The notes under the pieces: model-generated | The model's database searches: none | What the model was told of the DNA's origin: nothing | What the model saw: only the letters and a program-made list of their open reading frames with translations | Translations under genes and position numbers: made by a program | NCBI GenBank assembly: GCA_937906635.1 | Contig: CALCYP010000043.1 | Coordinates: 1-41,611, forward strand | Length of the DNA stretch: 41,611 nt | DNA from: an uncultured bacterium | GTDB taxonomy: Bacteria > Patescibacteriota > Gracilibacteria > Absconditabacterales > Absconditicoccaceae | Direction: 5' to 3' | Shown here: in pieces, positions 21,316 to 33,345 of the stretch | Position numbering within the stretch: position 1 is the stretch's first letter | How the letters are laid out: every line of letters begins with the position of its first letter

Positions 21316-22734
21316 ATGTCTTTAGCAAATAAATATCGTCCAACTACATTTGATACTACAGTAGGGCAAGAACACATCACTGATATTTTGAAATCAAAGA
21401 TAAAAAATAGTCAACAAAGCAATCATAATTATCTTTTTTTCTGACCAAGATGAACATGAAAGACAAGTGTCGCAAGGATTTTGTCCAAAGCTATGAATTG
21501 TCTGGATTTACAAGATGGAAACCCTTGTAATAAATGTGCAAATTGTATCGCAATCAACGAATGAAAAACACTTGATTATGTAGAAATTGATGCAGCAAGT
21601 CATACTTGAGTAGACAATATTAGAGAGGAAATTTTGGCAAAGACTGACTACCCTCCTACACAATTAAAGAAAAAAATATATGTGATAGATGAAGTTCATA
21701 TGTTGAGTAAATGAGCATTTAATGCTCTTTTGAAGACGATTGAAGAACCAAAAGATTATATGTCATTTATTTTAGCTACTACAGAAATTGAAAAAGTTCC
21801 TGAAACAATAGTCTCTCGTTGTCAGGTTTTCAACTTCAAAAAAATACCAACAGATAAGATGATTGCTCGTTTACAAGAAATCTGTAAACAAGAAAATTTG
21901 TGATATGAAGATGAAGCATTGGATTTGATTGAGAGCATGGCAGAATGATGTGCAAGAGATGCTGTAAAATATATCGACCAAGTAAGTGTTTTTGGAGATA
22001 TTTCAGTGAAAAATGTGACAAATCTTTTGGGAATAGTAGGAGATAATACAATCAAAGAATTCTTGGAAATCATAAAATCATGAGATAGATCTCAGATTTT
22101 CACAAGAGTTGATGAAGTCCATTCACAATGAATCGACCTTGCACAATTTGCAAAACAGGTGATAATGTACATCGATCACCATTTGATGGAAGATGTAGAA
22201 TTTTTTCTAAAAATTTCAGAATTCTTTGGTGAAATTCTATCTATGATTAGATATTATCCATATCCAAATATGGTGTACAAGATTGTGCTAAATAAATGTG
22301 TTTCTGGAGATGAAACACAAGTAGAGATGAAAAAAGAAAAACCTTCTAAAGTCATTCTGAACGAAACGAAGTGAAGTGAAGAATCTATTTGAAGCAAACA
22401 AGATTCTTCGTCGCAAGCTCCTCAGAATGACACCGTTGAAACAAAAAAAGTAGAACAGCAATCAGAAATAAATGATGAATTATTTAGTAAAATCTGAGAT
22501 CAAATTGATTCAAAGACATTGCAGCATGGCTTGAAAAATTTTGTACATGTAAAATCTGTGACAGATTGAAAAATAGAACTTATCGTGATAGATAAAATGA
22601 CAGAAATAAGTCTGAAAAAAGAAGAAAATCAAAAATTATTAGAGCAAAAAATATTGGAAAATACAGGGAAATCATATTCAATAGACATAGAATATATGGA
22701 TAAAGATGCCTATTTTTCTCAAATGATGCTGTAA
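21316..22734 (+). CDS. dnaX: DNA polymerase III subunit gamma/tau
   Basis: A 472-residue clamp-loader ATPase. MSLANKYRPTTFDTTVGQEH opens the AAA+ domain. Walker A GPRGTGKT (residues 43-50) has TGA at all three glycines. A four-Cys zinc module (CLDLQDGNPCNKCANC), Walker B/DExx IYVIDEVHML, sensor 1 FILATTEIEKVPETI and the SRC arginine finger follow. Residues about 346-372 (SKVILNETKGSEESIGSKQD and following) are encoded by a palindromic repeat that occurs elsewhere only between genes. The C-terminal part is short, so it resembles gamma more than full tau. No Shine-Dalgarno is visible. Confidence 0.95.
22351..22431. repeat. Palindromic repeat inside the dnaX reading frame
   Basis: GTCATTCTGA at the left complements TCAGAATGAC at the right, and GAAGAATC pairs with GATTCTTC inside. 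The same type lies between genes at 23748-23861. Here it is in frame and lacks stop codons, adding about 27 residues to DnaX. Confidence 0.8.
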
Positions 22735-22789
22735 AATAATTAACAATTAATAATTAATAATGGGAAAATCCTAAATTCTTAACTTTTTA

Positions 22790-23659
22790 TTACTTAATCT
22801 CAACTTTCACAATCCTAATATTGAAATGGAAAGTTTTGACTTCATAAAAATTGATTTTTTCTCAAAATTCTTTTCTCAAAATATCTACCTGTCGTGTCAT
22901 CATTTCCAAAAACATTATAGGTTTAATTCAGAAATCAAATATTTGCTGAAACATTTCACGATAGTAATCTAATCAATCTTCACCACCCACAAAAGCAGGC
23001 TTTGGTTCCCAATTTTTCACATTTTCTCAGACATTTTCATTAAATGTTTGCTCCGGAATGTATGGTAAATTTGCTACAAGCAAAAAGTTTTCTTTGTCTG
23101 AAATTTCATTATTTTTCAAACAGTCTCAAGTAAAAGAAATTAAGTTTGATTGTACTAAATCCACTTTGGTATTTCATAATTTGCTTTTGTAACCTTCAAA
23201 ATTTTCTCTTGCAAGAGATAGTGTGTACTCGATATATTCACTCAAATACGCTTTTTCAAAAAAGTCTTTATTGTGTAATAGAACCGATAATCAAAGTACT
23301 CCACATCCTGTTCCGATATCAAACAAAACTGCGGGTTGACTTATTTTTCAGCTTTGAATATGCTCGTTTACGGCTTGAATCATGTACTCTGTCTCAGGAC
23401 GAGGAATTAAAGCCCTTTCATCGATTTTAAATTTGTTTCTTAGGAATTCTACATATCCAAGTACATATTCAAGTGGCTTTTTTTTTACTACAAAATCATC
23501 GTATGCTTGCATGATTTTAGCCTCAATGTCAGTGTCTATTTCGTTGTCTAGTTTTGTCCACAAATCTTCTCTGGAAATATCCAAAAAATGGCAAATCAAG
23601 TTTTCCATTACTCTTTTTTGTTGTATTTTCGGATCTTGTAATAATTCTTGAATTTTCAT
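22790..23659 (-). CDS. prmC: Peptide chain release factor N5-glutamine methyltransferase
   Basis: A 289-residue SAM-dependent enzyme that methylates the GGQ glutamine of release factors. The N-terminal helical bundle (MKIQELLQDPKIQQKRVMEN) leads to EYVLGYVEFLRNKFKIDERA and LIPRPETE, the family hallmark. SAM motif I is FDIGTGCGVL and the catalytic (N/D)PPY-type motif reads NLPYIP, a known variant. Length is normal. ATG 23659 is chosen as the family start rather than one 8 codons upstream. In a UGA-glycine organism only RF1 should be needed; this enzyme would modify it. It converges on dnaX. Confidence 0.92.
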
Positions 23660-23747
23660 AAAAATATAGTAAAAATAAAACATTATTTCGTATCTTGTAT
23701 AAGAATAATAAATTTAAATTCAATTATTAATTGAATTACTGTTTTGT

Positions 23748-23861
23748 GTTATTCTGAGCGAAGCGCCGTGCTCGGCTTCAGCAGAGAAGAATCTAATATA
23801 AAGAGCAGGATTTTTTAGATTCTTCATTACATTCGCATTCACTCATTTCATTCAGAATGAC
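23748..23861. repeat. Palindromic repeat, ATTCTGA family
   Basis: The ends TTATTCTGAGCG and TTCAGAATGACA are complementary, with inner arms GAAGAATCT/AGATTCTTC. It lies in the divergent region between prmC and the DUF2103-like gene. Confidence 0.75.
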
Positions 23862-23888
23862 ATTATTAATTCTTCATTCTTAATTATC

Positions 23889-24197
23889 ATGTATTCGAGA
23901 TCAGATTATCAGAAAGTAAAACTTGAACATCATATCTTGCCTGACTTTGCAAAGTTTCTTTTTGAATTAGAAAAAAACCCAAAAATAAATAGAATCATCC
24001 CATGAAGAATTTCAAGACAACAAAAATGAAGTAGCGAAATGAGATTTAGAATTACGATTCCAACCACATCTTGATTCAAGTGTATCATGAGCAAATGAGC
24101 GACAGCTCAAGAATTATTTGTAATTTGTAATAAAAAAGATATTCAAGAAGTAGAAAATGATACACAAAAATTGGCAAAAATCTTTTTAGAAAAATAA
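23889..24197 (+). CDS. DUF2103-like small protein
   Basis: A 102-residue protein containing YQKVKLEHHILPDFAKFLFE, INRIIPGRISRQQKGSSEMR and GFKCIMSKGATAQELFVICN. The pattern (an IIPGRI block, a G-K core, and a QE hydrophobic strand) resembles the uncharacterised DUF2103 family; this is recalled, not searched. No catalytic motif is clear. It precedes the PrsW-like gene by 7 bases, suggesting co-transcription. Confidence 0.6.
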
Positions 24198-24204
24198 AAA
24201 AGTT

Positions 24205-25077
24205 ATGAAAATATTTTGGTGAATATTATGAACAATATTGGCAATTTATATGTGGATTTGGATTATAAATAATTCTTTTAAAAATAAAAAATATAAATTC
24301 AAAACCATATTTTTGATATTTTTAATTTCTGTAATTACTGTAGTATTTCTGTACTTTTACAAAGATATCTTAGAAAAATTTGGTCTTTGAAATCTGTCTT
24401 TACCAGAGAATATCACAGCAAAAGCAATATTTTCTTTTATTTTTTATTGTGTAAGTTTTTTGGTTTTAATTGCAGTAGTACTCTGAAACATCAAGGAAAA
24501 ATCGAGCTTAAACTTCATAGTGGTTGCATTGCTACTATTTGTCTGAATTTGAATTTGATGAGTGCTTGTCTGAATAAATACGATGATAATCTATTACATA
24601 ATTTCCTGCTATGCAGAAGAGATATTGAAATTTTCAACCTGAGAAAATGTATTGCAGACATACGAAAAAAAGGAATCAGTAGAAAAAAAAGATTTTTGAA
24701 ATTTGATATTCTTTGCAATTTTATCGGGACTTGGATTTAGTGCAGTAGAAAATGTTTTATACTTGATCGTCCTTGTTGCTTGATGAGATGTATCACTATT
24801 TACTTTACTTTCCAGATCAATATTCACTACATTATTACATATTGTAGCCACATGACTTATAGCATTTTTTGTGATAAAAAAAGATAAAAATAAACTAAAA
24901 TATCGAATAAGATGTTTGATCTGAATTTTAGCATGATTTTGGTTGCATTCATTGTACAATTTAAGCTTAAATTATGGCTATAAAATATGAACTATTTTAA
25001 TTTTAGTAATTTGCTATTTCATACTAACTTATTTATTAGTAAATTCAGATTTGATTTATAAAGATAATTCAAAATAA
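24205..25077 (+). CDS. PrsW-like intramembrane metalloprotease
   Basis: A 290-residue polytopic membrane protein with about eight hydrophobic segments. The PrsW-family motif set is present: EEILKF (E138, E139), FSAVENVLYL, the RSIFTTLLHIVATGLIA helix with a conserved His, and WLHSLYN. These residues lie in or near membrane helices and would bind zinc in the glutamic/metallo-CPBP protease group to which PrsW belongs. PrsW cleaves membrane anti-sigma factors in Bacillus; the substrate here is unknown. In the hydrophobic segments many glycines are TGA. It closely follows the DUF2103-like gene. Confidence 0.75.
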
Positions 25078-25105
25078 TTGACTTTAATAATTTTTTGTTT
25101 ATAAT
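25078..25105 (+). promoter_or_regulatory. Promoter upstream of the giant gene
   Basis: TTGACT (25078-25083), a 16-base spacer and TATAAT (25100-25105) lie directly after the PrsW-like stop codon. The 5' leader to ATG 25228 would be about 115 bases and includes the imperfect repeat TAGCTTATAGCTAATAGCTA. Confidence 0.65.
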
Positions 25106-25227
25106 ATACAAAATAAAGCAATTTATTTGGAAATTTTTCATTTTGGAGTATAATTAGATTAGCTTATAGCTAATAGCTAAAGGCAAGAAAAACTTTTTGA
25201 ATCGTTTTTATCTTAATTGTACAATAA

Positions 25228-28200
25228 ATGACAAAGCAAACAAGAAATCCAAATTTGATAGAAACATCTAATTATTCAATAAATACAAGGGAGACTATTT
25301 CTATTTTGAAATGAATTGACAGTGGCAGTTTTGATAAACTAGTAAAATCATTTTGAAGCGAAAAAGAAGAAAACAAGATCATTTTGTCATGATTTTTAAA
25401 TAGTACAAATGTAAAATTATCACAATTATGAAACATAAAAATAGATATTAATAATATCAAAAATTACATCCGAAATAAACCAGATATTTCAAAAGATTTA
25501 GAAAAGAAAATTGCGAAATTATTTTTGGAGAAATTATACGAGACTTGATCTACAAATATTCCTTTTATGAGTGAAATAAAAGATGCTTTTGATATCAAAA
25601 GTAAAGCAGATATAGAAAATAAAAATATCGATTTTAAAACAATTCAAGTAAATATAAATAAACTTTCAGACAATTGGAATGAAAATATAGATTCTGTTGC
25701 AATCTCAAACGATGAAATTTTCGACTTGATGGGAAATGATATAAATAAAATTGCAGATTTTCAATCACAAAACGTTAGTTCTCAACAAGAAATTCTTGAT
25801 TTATTAAATTTTGAAGTAAAGTGAGTGATTAATTATGTGAAATCGCGATGAGAAGATGTAGAATATGATATGAATAGCACTATGAAACCAAATTTGAACA
25901 TTTCAAGAATGTTTGAAGACATAAATGATACAGATATAGCAAATCTATTGGCCAAAAAATGAAAAATGGAAGATTTACAAGAGTTAGCGTTATCAAGAGA
26001 TATATTCAAAGATAAGGTAAGCCTAAAAAAATATATAGAAAGATGCAAAAAAATATGAATGGATGATGATTCAATATCAAAATTAAAAAAATTACTATTG
26101 GGAAAGGTCGATGAGGAGCAAATAAAAAGATTTTATAAAAATGAATTTGAAAAATTAAATAAACAAATTTGGAAAAAATATTTAGAAAATTTTGAAAATA
26201 AATGAGCAAGTTTAAAATTTGTTTCGATAATGAAAAAATTAATACAAAACAATTTTGATTTTTCTAAATTGGAAAATAAAGAGCAAAGTATTTTATGGCA
26301 AACTTTAGTAGTAAATGAGAAATCAAACACATTTGAAATGTACACTTGATTGGATCAAGATGAATATAAAAAGTTTTTGAAAGATTTGTATGATTTTGAA
26401 AAACAAGATATATCTATGGATGTTGATTGAGTTTGAAGCATAAATTTACATATCAAAAAAAATGTAAAAAAATGAGAAAATAAGGTATTCTTGGATGTAG
26501 AAAATTTTAAAACTATGGATAGTATCCAGCCATTTGAATTTACAGTAAATATAGATGACAACACTCCAGAATTTATCCAAGATTTAGAAGATGAAGATAC
26601 ACCTTTGAGGTCAAACTGAATCATGGAAACTCATATCACAAAGTGATGAAAATTAAATATTTGAAATGGATATACATTAGAGATTTGTGGAAAGCAAATC
26701 ACAAAATCACAGATAGATGAACTATTGGATTGTGATTCAGACAAAGATGCTTTGTATGAAAAATTGAAAAATTTCTGACTATATGATGATTTAAAAGATC
26801 AAGTAGACTCTGTCTACAAAAATATGTATAATCCTCAAAATGTGTGTTATGATTATGATGAAGATTGATTTGCACAAAACAATGACCAATGATATTGACC
26901 ATATGGATACAGATATTGCATATTTGAAGAAATGTTGAAAAATTTGGATGTAAAAATTCTTGAGAGAAATCTAATTTTTGAATGAAATAATGTAGATAAG
27001 TTGAGTCAGATATACATTATGTCCAAGTTTGGATGATTTAAGGGAAAAGACAAACAAGATCAACAAGTGAAAAAAATATTTGATGCAGATAGAGATTTAG
27101 ATGAAGAACTTGGTGATGCAGAGTCGTGAGAAGCAAAGGCACAAGAGCTTTGGAATGATATCAAATTAGATTATGATTGATGGAGCCCAGATGATGAAGA
27201 TGATAATTGAGTATATGAGTTTGATTGAAAGATAGAGGAAGATGCAGAGAGATTTCGAAATCAGTTAGATGATGAATGAAAAAAAGCATTTAAAGATAGG
27301 TTGTATAGTTTGTGTGATAGTGATACAGATATTGAAGATAGCGATAGAATTAGAGATGAATTGGATAATTTGTTTTATAATCTGGAAAATCCTACAAATT
27401 CGGTACAGTGAGATGATAATGATACTGATGAGCCCATTCCAGAGAAAGAAAAGACTCCAGAAGAACAATTTCAAGAGTCTTGGGAAGGTTTGTCTGGAGA
27501 CAAAGAATGTAAATGTGAAGTCTGAACAAGATTGTATTTTGATTTGTGAGAAAGTCAATTGGAGCCAAAAGATATATCAGACGCTACTAAATCATTTTAT
27601 TGTTTTGAAATCGTAAATGTCTGAGAAGATAAATTTTCACTCAAAGCAATTTGATGAGATCTGAAATCAAGTTTGGCAGGTAATGTATATGAATTACCAA
27701 AAACCAAAGAACAATTAGATTTCATGAAAAAGTGATGAAGTATATACAAGGTCAGAAAAAACACATCGAGAGATCGAAATTCATGTATTGAGAGCATAAA
27801 TAAAGCTGAATTCTTCAAAAAATTTACAACATTTGGAAATATAGATTGACAAGTACATTTAGATGGAAATAAGTTTGTAAACGATAAATGAGAAGAAATT
27901 AAATATTTCGATCGTATAGAGTGAGTATTTGATTCCAGTAAAAAAGAGGTAAAAGACCGATGACAGTGAAATAAATTGTATAAATATGAAATAAAAAAAG
28001 TAAATACAAGTAAATGAACAGTAACTCTGGAATCTACATTTGATGGGTATGATGAAAATGAAAATTATAAAGAGGTAAAATATAAATATGAAAATGAAAT
28101 ACCATTTGAGCAGTTTATTCTATTGATGGAATGAAAAAGACTAAAATGATACACGGAAGCTGAACAAAAAGAAATGGAGACAAAATACGAAATAAACGAT

Positions 28201-30324
28201 CCAAAACGTTTAGCCACAAAATGAATGAGAAAGTGGATTTCTATATGAAGTATCATAAATGTTTTCAAAAATACTACAAAGTCCATAAAAGCAAAACTAG
28301 ATGAAAATAAAAAAGAACAAGATGAATTTTTGGAAAATTATCTATTTTCTCAAGAATGACTTGATTTATATGGTAAGCTATGATGATTGTTTGGAAATAG
28401 TTCTATATGAGATGCAATTAAAAAGAGTCAGTATGAATTTTACACAAATAGAGAAAATAGGACACGGAAAAAAATAGAGGAATGGTACAAAATTTTTGAA
28501 TCAGATCCTAATTACTCAGAATATTTTGCTGAACATTTGCAGCATATATTAAATAGAGAATGATATGTCTGAAATGATAAAGATAGATATAAATTTGCAG
28601 CAGCATTTTTGATTATGGTAAAAAAAGAATGACCATACCCAAGAGTGTTTGCAAACCAAAAAGATAAATGAAAACGAGTAGAAAATATTTTATGACCAGA
28701 ACATAAAACGAGATTTTTGAATTTTTATGAGAAAAAAAAGCATGAAATAGAACAAGCCAAAGATATGTGATATCCATCATGAGATAGATTAGAAAAACAA
28801 GAAGAATTAAATAAAATGGAAATACAGTATATTGTGTCTACGATAGACGGAAGGGCTCCATATGGACCTGCAAGTAATGAATTTATGCTAAAAAGTGTTT
28901 GGTGATTGAAATTTATGTCTACTCTGGAGGAAAATGCGAAATGATACTATAATAAACATGAAGAGGAAAAAAATAGTTTGGAAACATTTTATGCTGCTGA
29001 AGAATCGTATCTCAGAAATCTTTGATCTTGAAAATTTCAAAAAGCATTGCCAGCTTTGGAGCGTATGTGTGAAACTGCAAAGACTAAATGAGAAGCGTTT
29101 AGGGTAAAGTGATATTTACTCGGAGCAATGCTTATGTGAATTATTAAAAATAATTCATCGGCAAAAACAATAAAATCATTTTGGTGAACTTGTAGAGCTA
29201 TGTGATTCACACCAGGATATCGGATGAGAGATATCGAACATCAAGACAAAATACAAGTACTTTTAGATTGAATTACTGATGGCGAATTTTCAAAAGAATT
29301 AAAGTACAATATTTCTGATTTTGAACCATGAAATATAAAAGATTTAAAATATTCTTTTGGAAAGCAATTTCAGTGATATTGGAATGTACATGGTGAAAAT
29401 ATTCTGAAAAAAATAGAAGATCCAACAAATAAATTATGAGGTAAAAGTATAATAGATCTTGCGAATGAAAAAGATAATCCAAATAATCATATTTTCAAAG
29501 ACATAATCAAAAATAGTACAACAAATGAAATAGATAAGAAATGAGATGTCTCTACTATTTTTGCACAAGAATCTCCTTTGAGTGCAACAAGTGATATGAT
29601 AAAGGAATATATACCACAATGAGGTAGGTATAAACCTAGTGATCCTGAAAAATTGAGCGATTGTGAAGATTTTTGGAAGTTCGTTAGAGAGCGTATACCG
29701 TCTTGAGATGCAGGAAAAGAAAAAACTTGATTACTGTTTAAAAAATATTTTAATTGGTTTAATAGTGAATTAGATTCAAATGATAAACAAATGATTGTAA
29801 AATCATTGCCTTTGATACAAGAAGAAAAAAGTCTATGACATAAAAAAGAAGCTGAATTTATGCTATGGTATATGATAAAATGAATTTTGCACGAAAATAC
29901 AAGATGATCATTTCCAGAAGATTTTGAAGTAGTGGCAAATAAATTTGTAGATTTTTTCTATTCAAATATATGATATATAGATAAAGATTTGATAAAAGAA
30001 ACATTTTCAGATAGAGAAATATGTTCGTCTTTTGATGAGCCATATCATATGCTCAATTGGTGAGAATATCTAAAATATAATATGTCAGATACAAAATGAT
30101 TATATAATTCAAAAAGAAATGATTATAATAATTCTATGAACTATTATTTAAATAGCCATAATATTAATGAGGACGATGTTATAAATAAGAAAATTGAGAA
30201 CATATGGAGAAGTATACATAATAAATGTACAGTACCAGATAAACTCATATGAAGTACAGCTTGAGAAAACTTTCAAATAATGACAAGGCAAGAAATAAAC
30301 AATCAAACATTATTGCGTGCATAA
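25228..30324 (+). CDS. Giant cytoplasmic-looking protein of unknown function (1698 residues)
   Basis: A single uninterrupted frame in table 25, with over 100 TGA codons. I recognise no catalytic domain. There is no signal peptide. The N-terminal 350 residues are lysine/asparagine-rich and helical (NKIADFQSQNVSSQQEILDL). Residues about 610-745 are very acidic (DGWSPDDEDDNG, GDDNDTDEPIPEKE). Around 760 to 960 are beta-like segments (CKCEVGTRLYFDL, FYCFEIVNVGEDKFSLKAIG). A hydrophobic stretch near 1295-1310 (YLLGAMLMGIIKNNSS) is the only membrane-like segment. It has its own promoter and a terminator at 30352, so it is a one-gene unit. It is likely lineage-specific. Confidence 0.8.
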
Positions 30325-30351
30325 AATCCCTATTGATTTTCACTAAAAAAA

Positions 30352-30381
30352 TTCTATCTTGGAAAAGGTAGAAATTTTTTT
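30352..30381 (+). terminator. Terminator of the giant gene
   Basis: The stem TTCTATC/GGTAGAA with an eight-base loop is followed by seven T, 28 bases after the stop codon and 20 bases before tmk. Confidence 0.75.
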
Positions 30382-30401
30382 AATTTTCCAAAAAATAAGC
30401 C

Positions 30402-31073
30402 ATGGCTAAATGAAAATTTATCGTAATCGATTGAACTGACTGAAGCGGAAAATGAACACAAACAAAATTACTCGTAGAAAGATTACAAAAGGAATGATAT
30501 GCAGTAGAAATGGCAGATTTTCCACAGTACTGACAAAGAAGTGCAGCCATGGTTGAGGATTATTTGAATTGAAAATTTGGTACAGCACAAGAAGTCTGAC
30601 CATATAGAGCGTCTGTGTTTTATGCAATAGACAGATATGAAGCAGCTCCAAGGATCAGACAACGATTGGATGAATGAAAAATAGTGGTAACAAATAGATA
30701 TGTTTCATCAAATATGTGACATCAAGCATGAAAAATTCACGATTTAAGTGAAAGAGATAAATTTCTTGAACGACTTGATGAATTTGAATATTGATTGTTT
30801 TGAATACCAAAACCAGACATAAATATCTTACTTTATATGCCTACAGAAATTGGACAACAATTAGTAGATATGAAATGAAAAAGAGAATATACTGATAAAA
30901 AAAGAGACATCCACGAAGCGGATTTACAGCATTTAAAAGATGCAGCACAAGCATACAAATATGTAGCACAAAAATATAATTGGCTTATCATAGATAGTGC
31001 TCCAAATGGACACTTGCTCTCAATTGAAAAAATTTCAGATATTTTGCGAGAAAAAGTAAAAAATGAATTATAA
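30402..31073 (+). CDS. tmk: Thymidylate kinase
   Basis: A 223-residue kinase phosphorylating dTMP to dTDP. The P-loop reads FIVIDGTDGSGKGTQTKLL, where three of its four glycines are TGA and one is GGA. The DR(Y/H)-type motif is VVTNRYVSSNMGHQAGK, with ADFPQY upstream for dTMP binding and a lid region KREYTDKKRDIHEADL. It starts right after the terminator of the giant gene, so its promoter lies in the 78-base gap or read-through occurs. Length is typical. Confidence 0.94.
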
Positions 31074-31088
31074 CCCACAAAAAGCTAA

Positions 31089-31173
31089 GTCATTTCGAAC
31101 GCAGTGAGAAATCCACCCTTTCATCATTTCGAACGCATAATGGATTTCTCGTCGCTTCACTCCTCGAAATGAC
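31089..31173. repeat. Palindromic repeat, GTCATTTCGA family
   Basis: GTCATTTCGAACG at the left pairs with TCGAAATGAC at the right, and GTGAGAAATC pairs with GATTTCTC. It holds a second internal half-copy (CATTTCGAACGC near 31125). It is the same family as 10302-10370. Confidence 0.8.
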
Positions 31174-31500
31174 ATGTTCCTCTTTCACCAGGATAGATCA
31201 AGCCCTGAAAGGGTGGCATATAACAAGCTCTGGGTGCTTGCCCCGCAATGCAGTGGACAACCCAGAGCGATGATTTTCATTTATGAAATATAAAATAATT
31301 AATGATTTCCATATTGTAGGGATAGAGCTTGCCCTATCCTTTTTCAAATAATCAAATTCAATTATACGATATATGTCATCCCTTCGGGATTTTTCCCTAT
31401 TTCACATTCCTTGCTGAGGATTTCATCCTCAGCTATTTGATATTTCGTCTCTTCGGGACTTGTTGTTTCTGACCTCGTCATGTCGACCACTGGTTGTCAT
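31174..31500. repeat. Composite repeat-rich intergenic region
   Basis: No gene is visible. It holds GCCCTGAAAGGGTGGCATAT followed by paired segments CTCTGGGTGCTTG/ACAACCCAGAG (31230-31266). The hairpin GGATAG/CTATCC followed by TTTTT (31320-31345) could terminate tmk transcripts. CATCCCTTCGGGAT, GCTGAGGATTTCATCCTCAGC and GTCTCTTCGGGAC are further hairpins. The first block resembles GCCCTGAAAGGGC-type palindromes seen in other phyla. Confidence 0.55.
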
Positions 31501-31506
31501 TTCTGA

Positions 31507-31779
31507 CTAAAATCTAATCTCTGAAATAGTCCTATTATATCCCATTTTTTTTAATTCTAAATTTACTTTTCCCAGTATTTCTTTTTTGTGCTGAAATGCT
31601 TGTATTTTGATATTTTGGTCTGAAGTTTTGATATACAAAGTACTAAATCTAATAAATCATTCTATATTTTTATTTCCAAAAAAATCCTGAACAGCTCTAA
31701 TTCATACAGTTCAAATCATTCTTTTTCAAAATGATTTTTTTGCAAAAGATTTTCTAATCATATCATTAAATGAGTCCAT
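31507..31779 (-). CDS. DciA/DUF721-like protein
   Basis: A 90-residue protein. Its C-terminal half (LYIKTSDQNIKIQAFQHKKE, then ILGKVNLELKKMGYNRTISE-IRF) matches the core of DUF721/DciA ('L.V...s.....eL...k..il..iN...g...I..I.F'). DciA helps load the replicative helicase in bacteria that lack DnaC. The N-terminus is short and basic (SFNDMIRKSFAKKSFGKRMI), resembling the short DUF721 proteins of Patescibacteria. The assignment is from pattern only. It is divergent from the next gene. Confidence 0.6.
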
Positions 31780-31901
31780 ATTCGTATTATCTAGTTAAAC
31801 GATAAATATAATAGAAAAAAATTTTTTCATTTCAAGCAAGAACAATTTGAAATATAAATAAAAATTTATATAAAGATTTTGTTTATTTAGTTATTTTTGT
31901 G

Positions 31902-32645
31902 ATGAAAAAAATATTTTGAGTATTAGTTGTTCTATGCTTTTCTTTTATATGATATTCGTATGGATTGTACTCAGATCAATGCTCATGATGAAAAGTGTAT
32001 CGATCAGAATGAGTCTGCTGAAACTGTAATTCTTGTGATTGAGTAATGTACTGAAATACCGGGATAATTGGTTGTGATGTGGTATGATATAAAAAATGTT
32101 GCCCAGCATGATCAATTGTCATAACTGTAAATGGTAAAGAAAAATGTAAGCATTGTGATAGCTTAACACAAGCTGAGATTGGTAGTGCAAATACTGAAAA
32201 TTGTACACTTTGATGTGATACATGACATGTATATGAATTAGAAAATTGAGCTCCTGCTTGTTGCCCTTGAATTCTTGACGAAAGTGGGCATTGTCAGGAA
32301 TCGTTGTCACAATATTGAATAGATATAAGCACAGAATGTCTGCTCAATTGACAGTGTGGATTGAATGTCTACAAAGTTTTGTGAATCCGTAAATCAAATG
32401 AGAATCCTACTGTTATGTGATTTTTTCAGGACATTACATTAGCAACTACTACAGCAGCATTATGAACAGTCATTATCGTTATCATCATAATTAGTTGATT
32501 GTTTTTTGCTTTTGCTTCTATTACATGAAAAGACACAAAGCGTGCCAAGACTATGTTAATTGATGCATTTATTTGATTGCTTTTAGTCATGTGATCATAT
32601 ACTATTATTAGGCTCATACAATTTATAGCTACAGCTTGATCATAA
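31902..32645 (+). CDS. Exported Cys-rich protein with pilin-like two-helix C-terminus
   Basis: A 247-residue protein. The signal peptide is MKKIFGVLVVLCFSFIGYSY. Residues about 25-150 contain about 18 cysteines in CxxC-like and CC pairs (CGNCNSCDG, YKKCCPAGS, CKHCDSL, ACCPGIL). The C-terminal 75 residues hold two long hydrophobic helices (LGTVIIVIIIISGLFFAFAS and FIGLLLVMGSYTIIRLIQFI) joined by a basic loop (TGKDTKRAKTM). That topology resembles VirB2/TrbC-type pilins and similar membrane subunits of CPR bacteria, here fused to a Cys-rich ectodomain. Most glycines are TGA. It precedes trmD by 22 bases. Confidence 0.65.
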
Positions 32646-32667
32646 TTTTAAATTTATTAAAATTTTT

Positions 32668-33345
32668 ATGAATATATTTTTTATATCAATATTCCCAGAA
32701 ATTTTTGAAAGTTTTTTGGCTACATCGCTCATAAAAAAAGCTATAGAGAGAAAAATATTAAAATTTGAAATAATAAATCCAAGGCAATTTTGTCATGACA
32801 AAAATCAAAAAATTGATGATGAAATTTATTGATGATGAGCTGGTATGCTCATGATGGCCAAACCTATAATTGATTCTGTAGAATTTGTAATATCAAAAAT
32901 AGAGTGAAATTTTCAAATCATTTTCCCATCACCAAGTGCAGAAGTTTGGAATCAAAAGTATGCTCATTCATACTCAAAATATGAAAACATTATCTTTGTC
33001 TGTGGTAGATATGAAGGAATTGATTATCGTTTTGAGCAATATATGCAGGACAGGTACTCTAATAATTTTAGGAAAATTTCAATGGGAAAATTCATTACAT
33101 TGTGATGAGAATTGCCGAGCATGACAATGGCAGAGTCAATAGCCCGCCTCATACCATGAGTAATTCAAGATGAGATTAGTCGACAAGATGAAAGCTATCA
33201 AATCTCCATGAATATGGAAAACTTAGAATACCCACAATATACCAGGCCAAAAGAAGTGGAGTGATTTGTCGTTCCAGAGGTATTATTGAGTTGAAATCAC
33301 AAAGACATAGAAAACCGAAAAAATGAAAATAGTAAAACAATTTAA
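32668..33345 (+). CDS. trmD: tRNA (guanine-N1)-methyltransferase
   Basis: A 225-residue SPOUT methyltransferase making m1G37 in tRNAs, which prevents +1 frameshifting. Opening NIFFISIFPEIFESFLATSL, the YGGGAGM motif (three glycines in a row, two of them TGA), VCGRYEGIDYRFEQY and FITLGGELPSMTMAESIARL (trefoil-knot SAM site) are all family landmarks. RPKEVEGFVVPEVLLSGNHK is the usual C-terminal block. Length is slightly short but complete. It is probably co-transcribed with the preceding gene. Confidence 0.95.
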
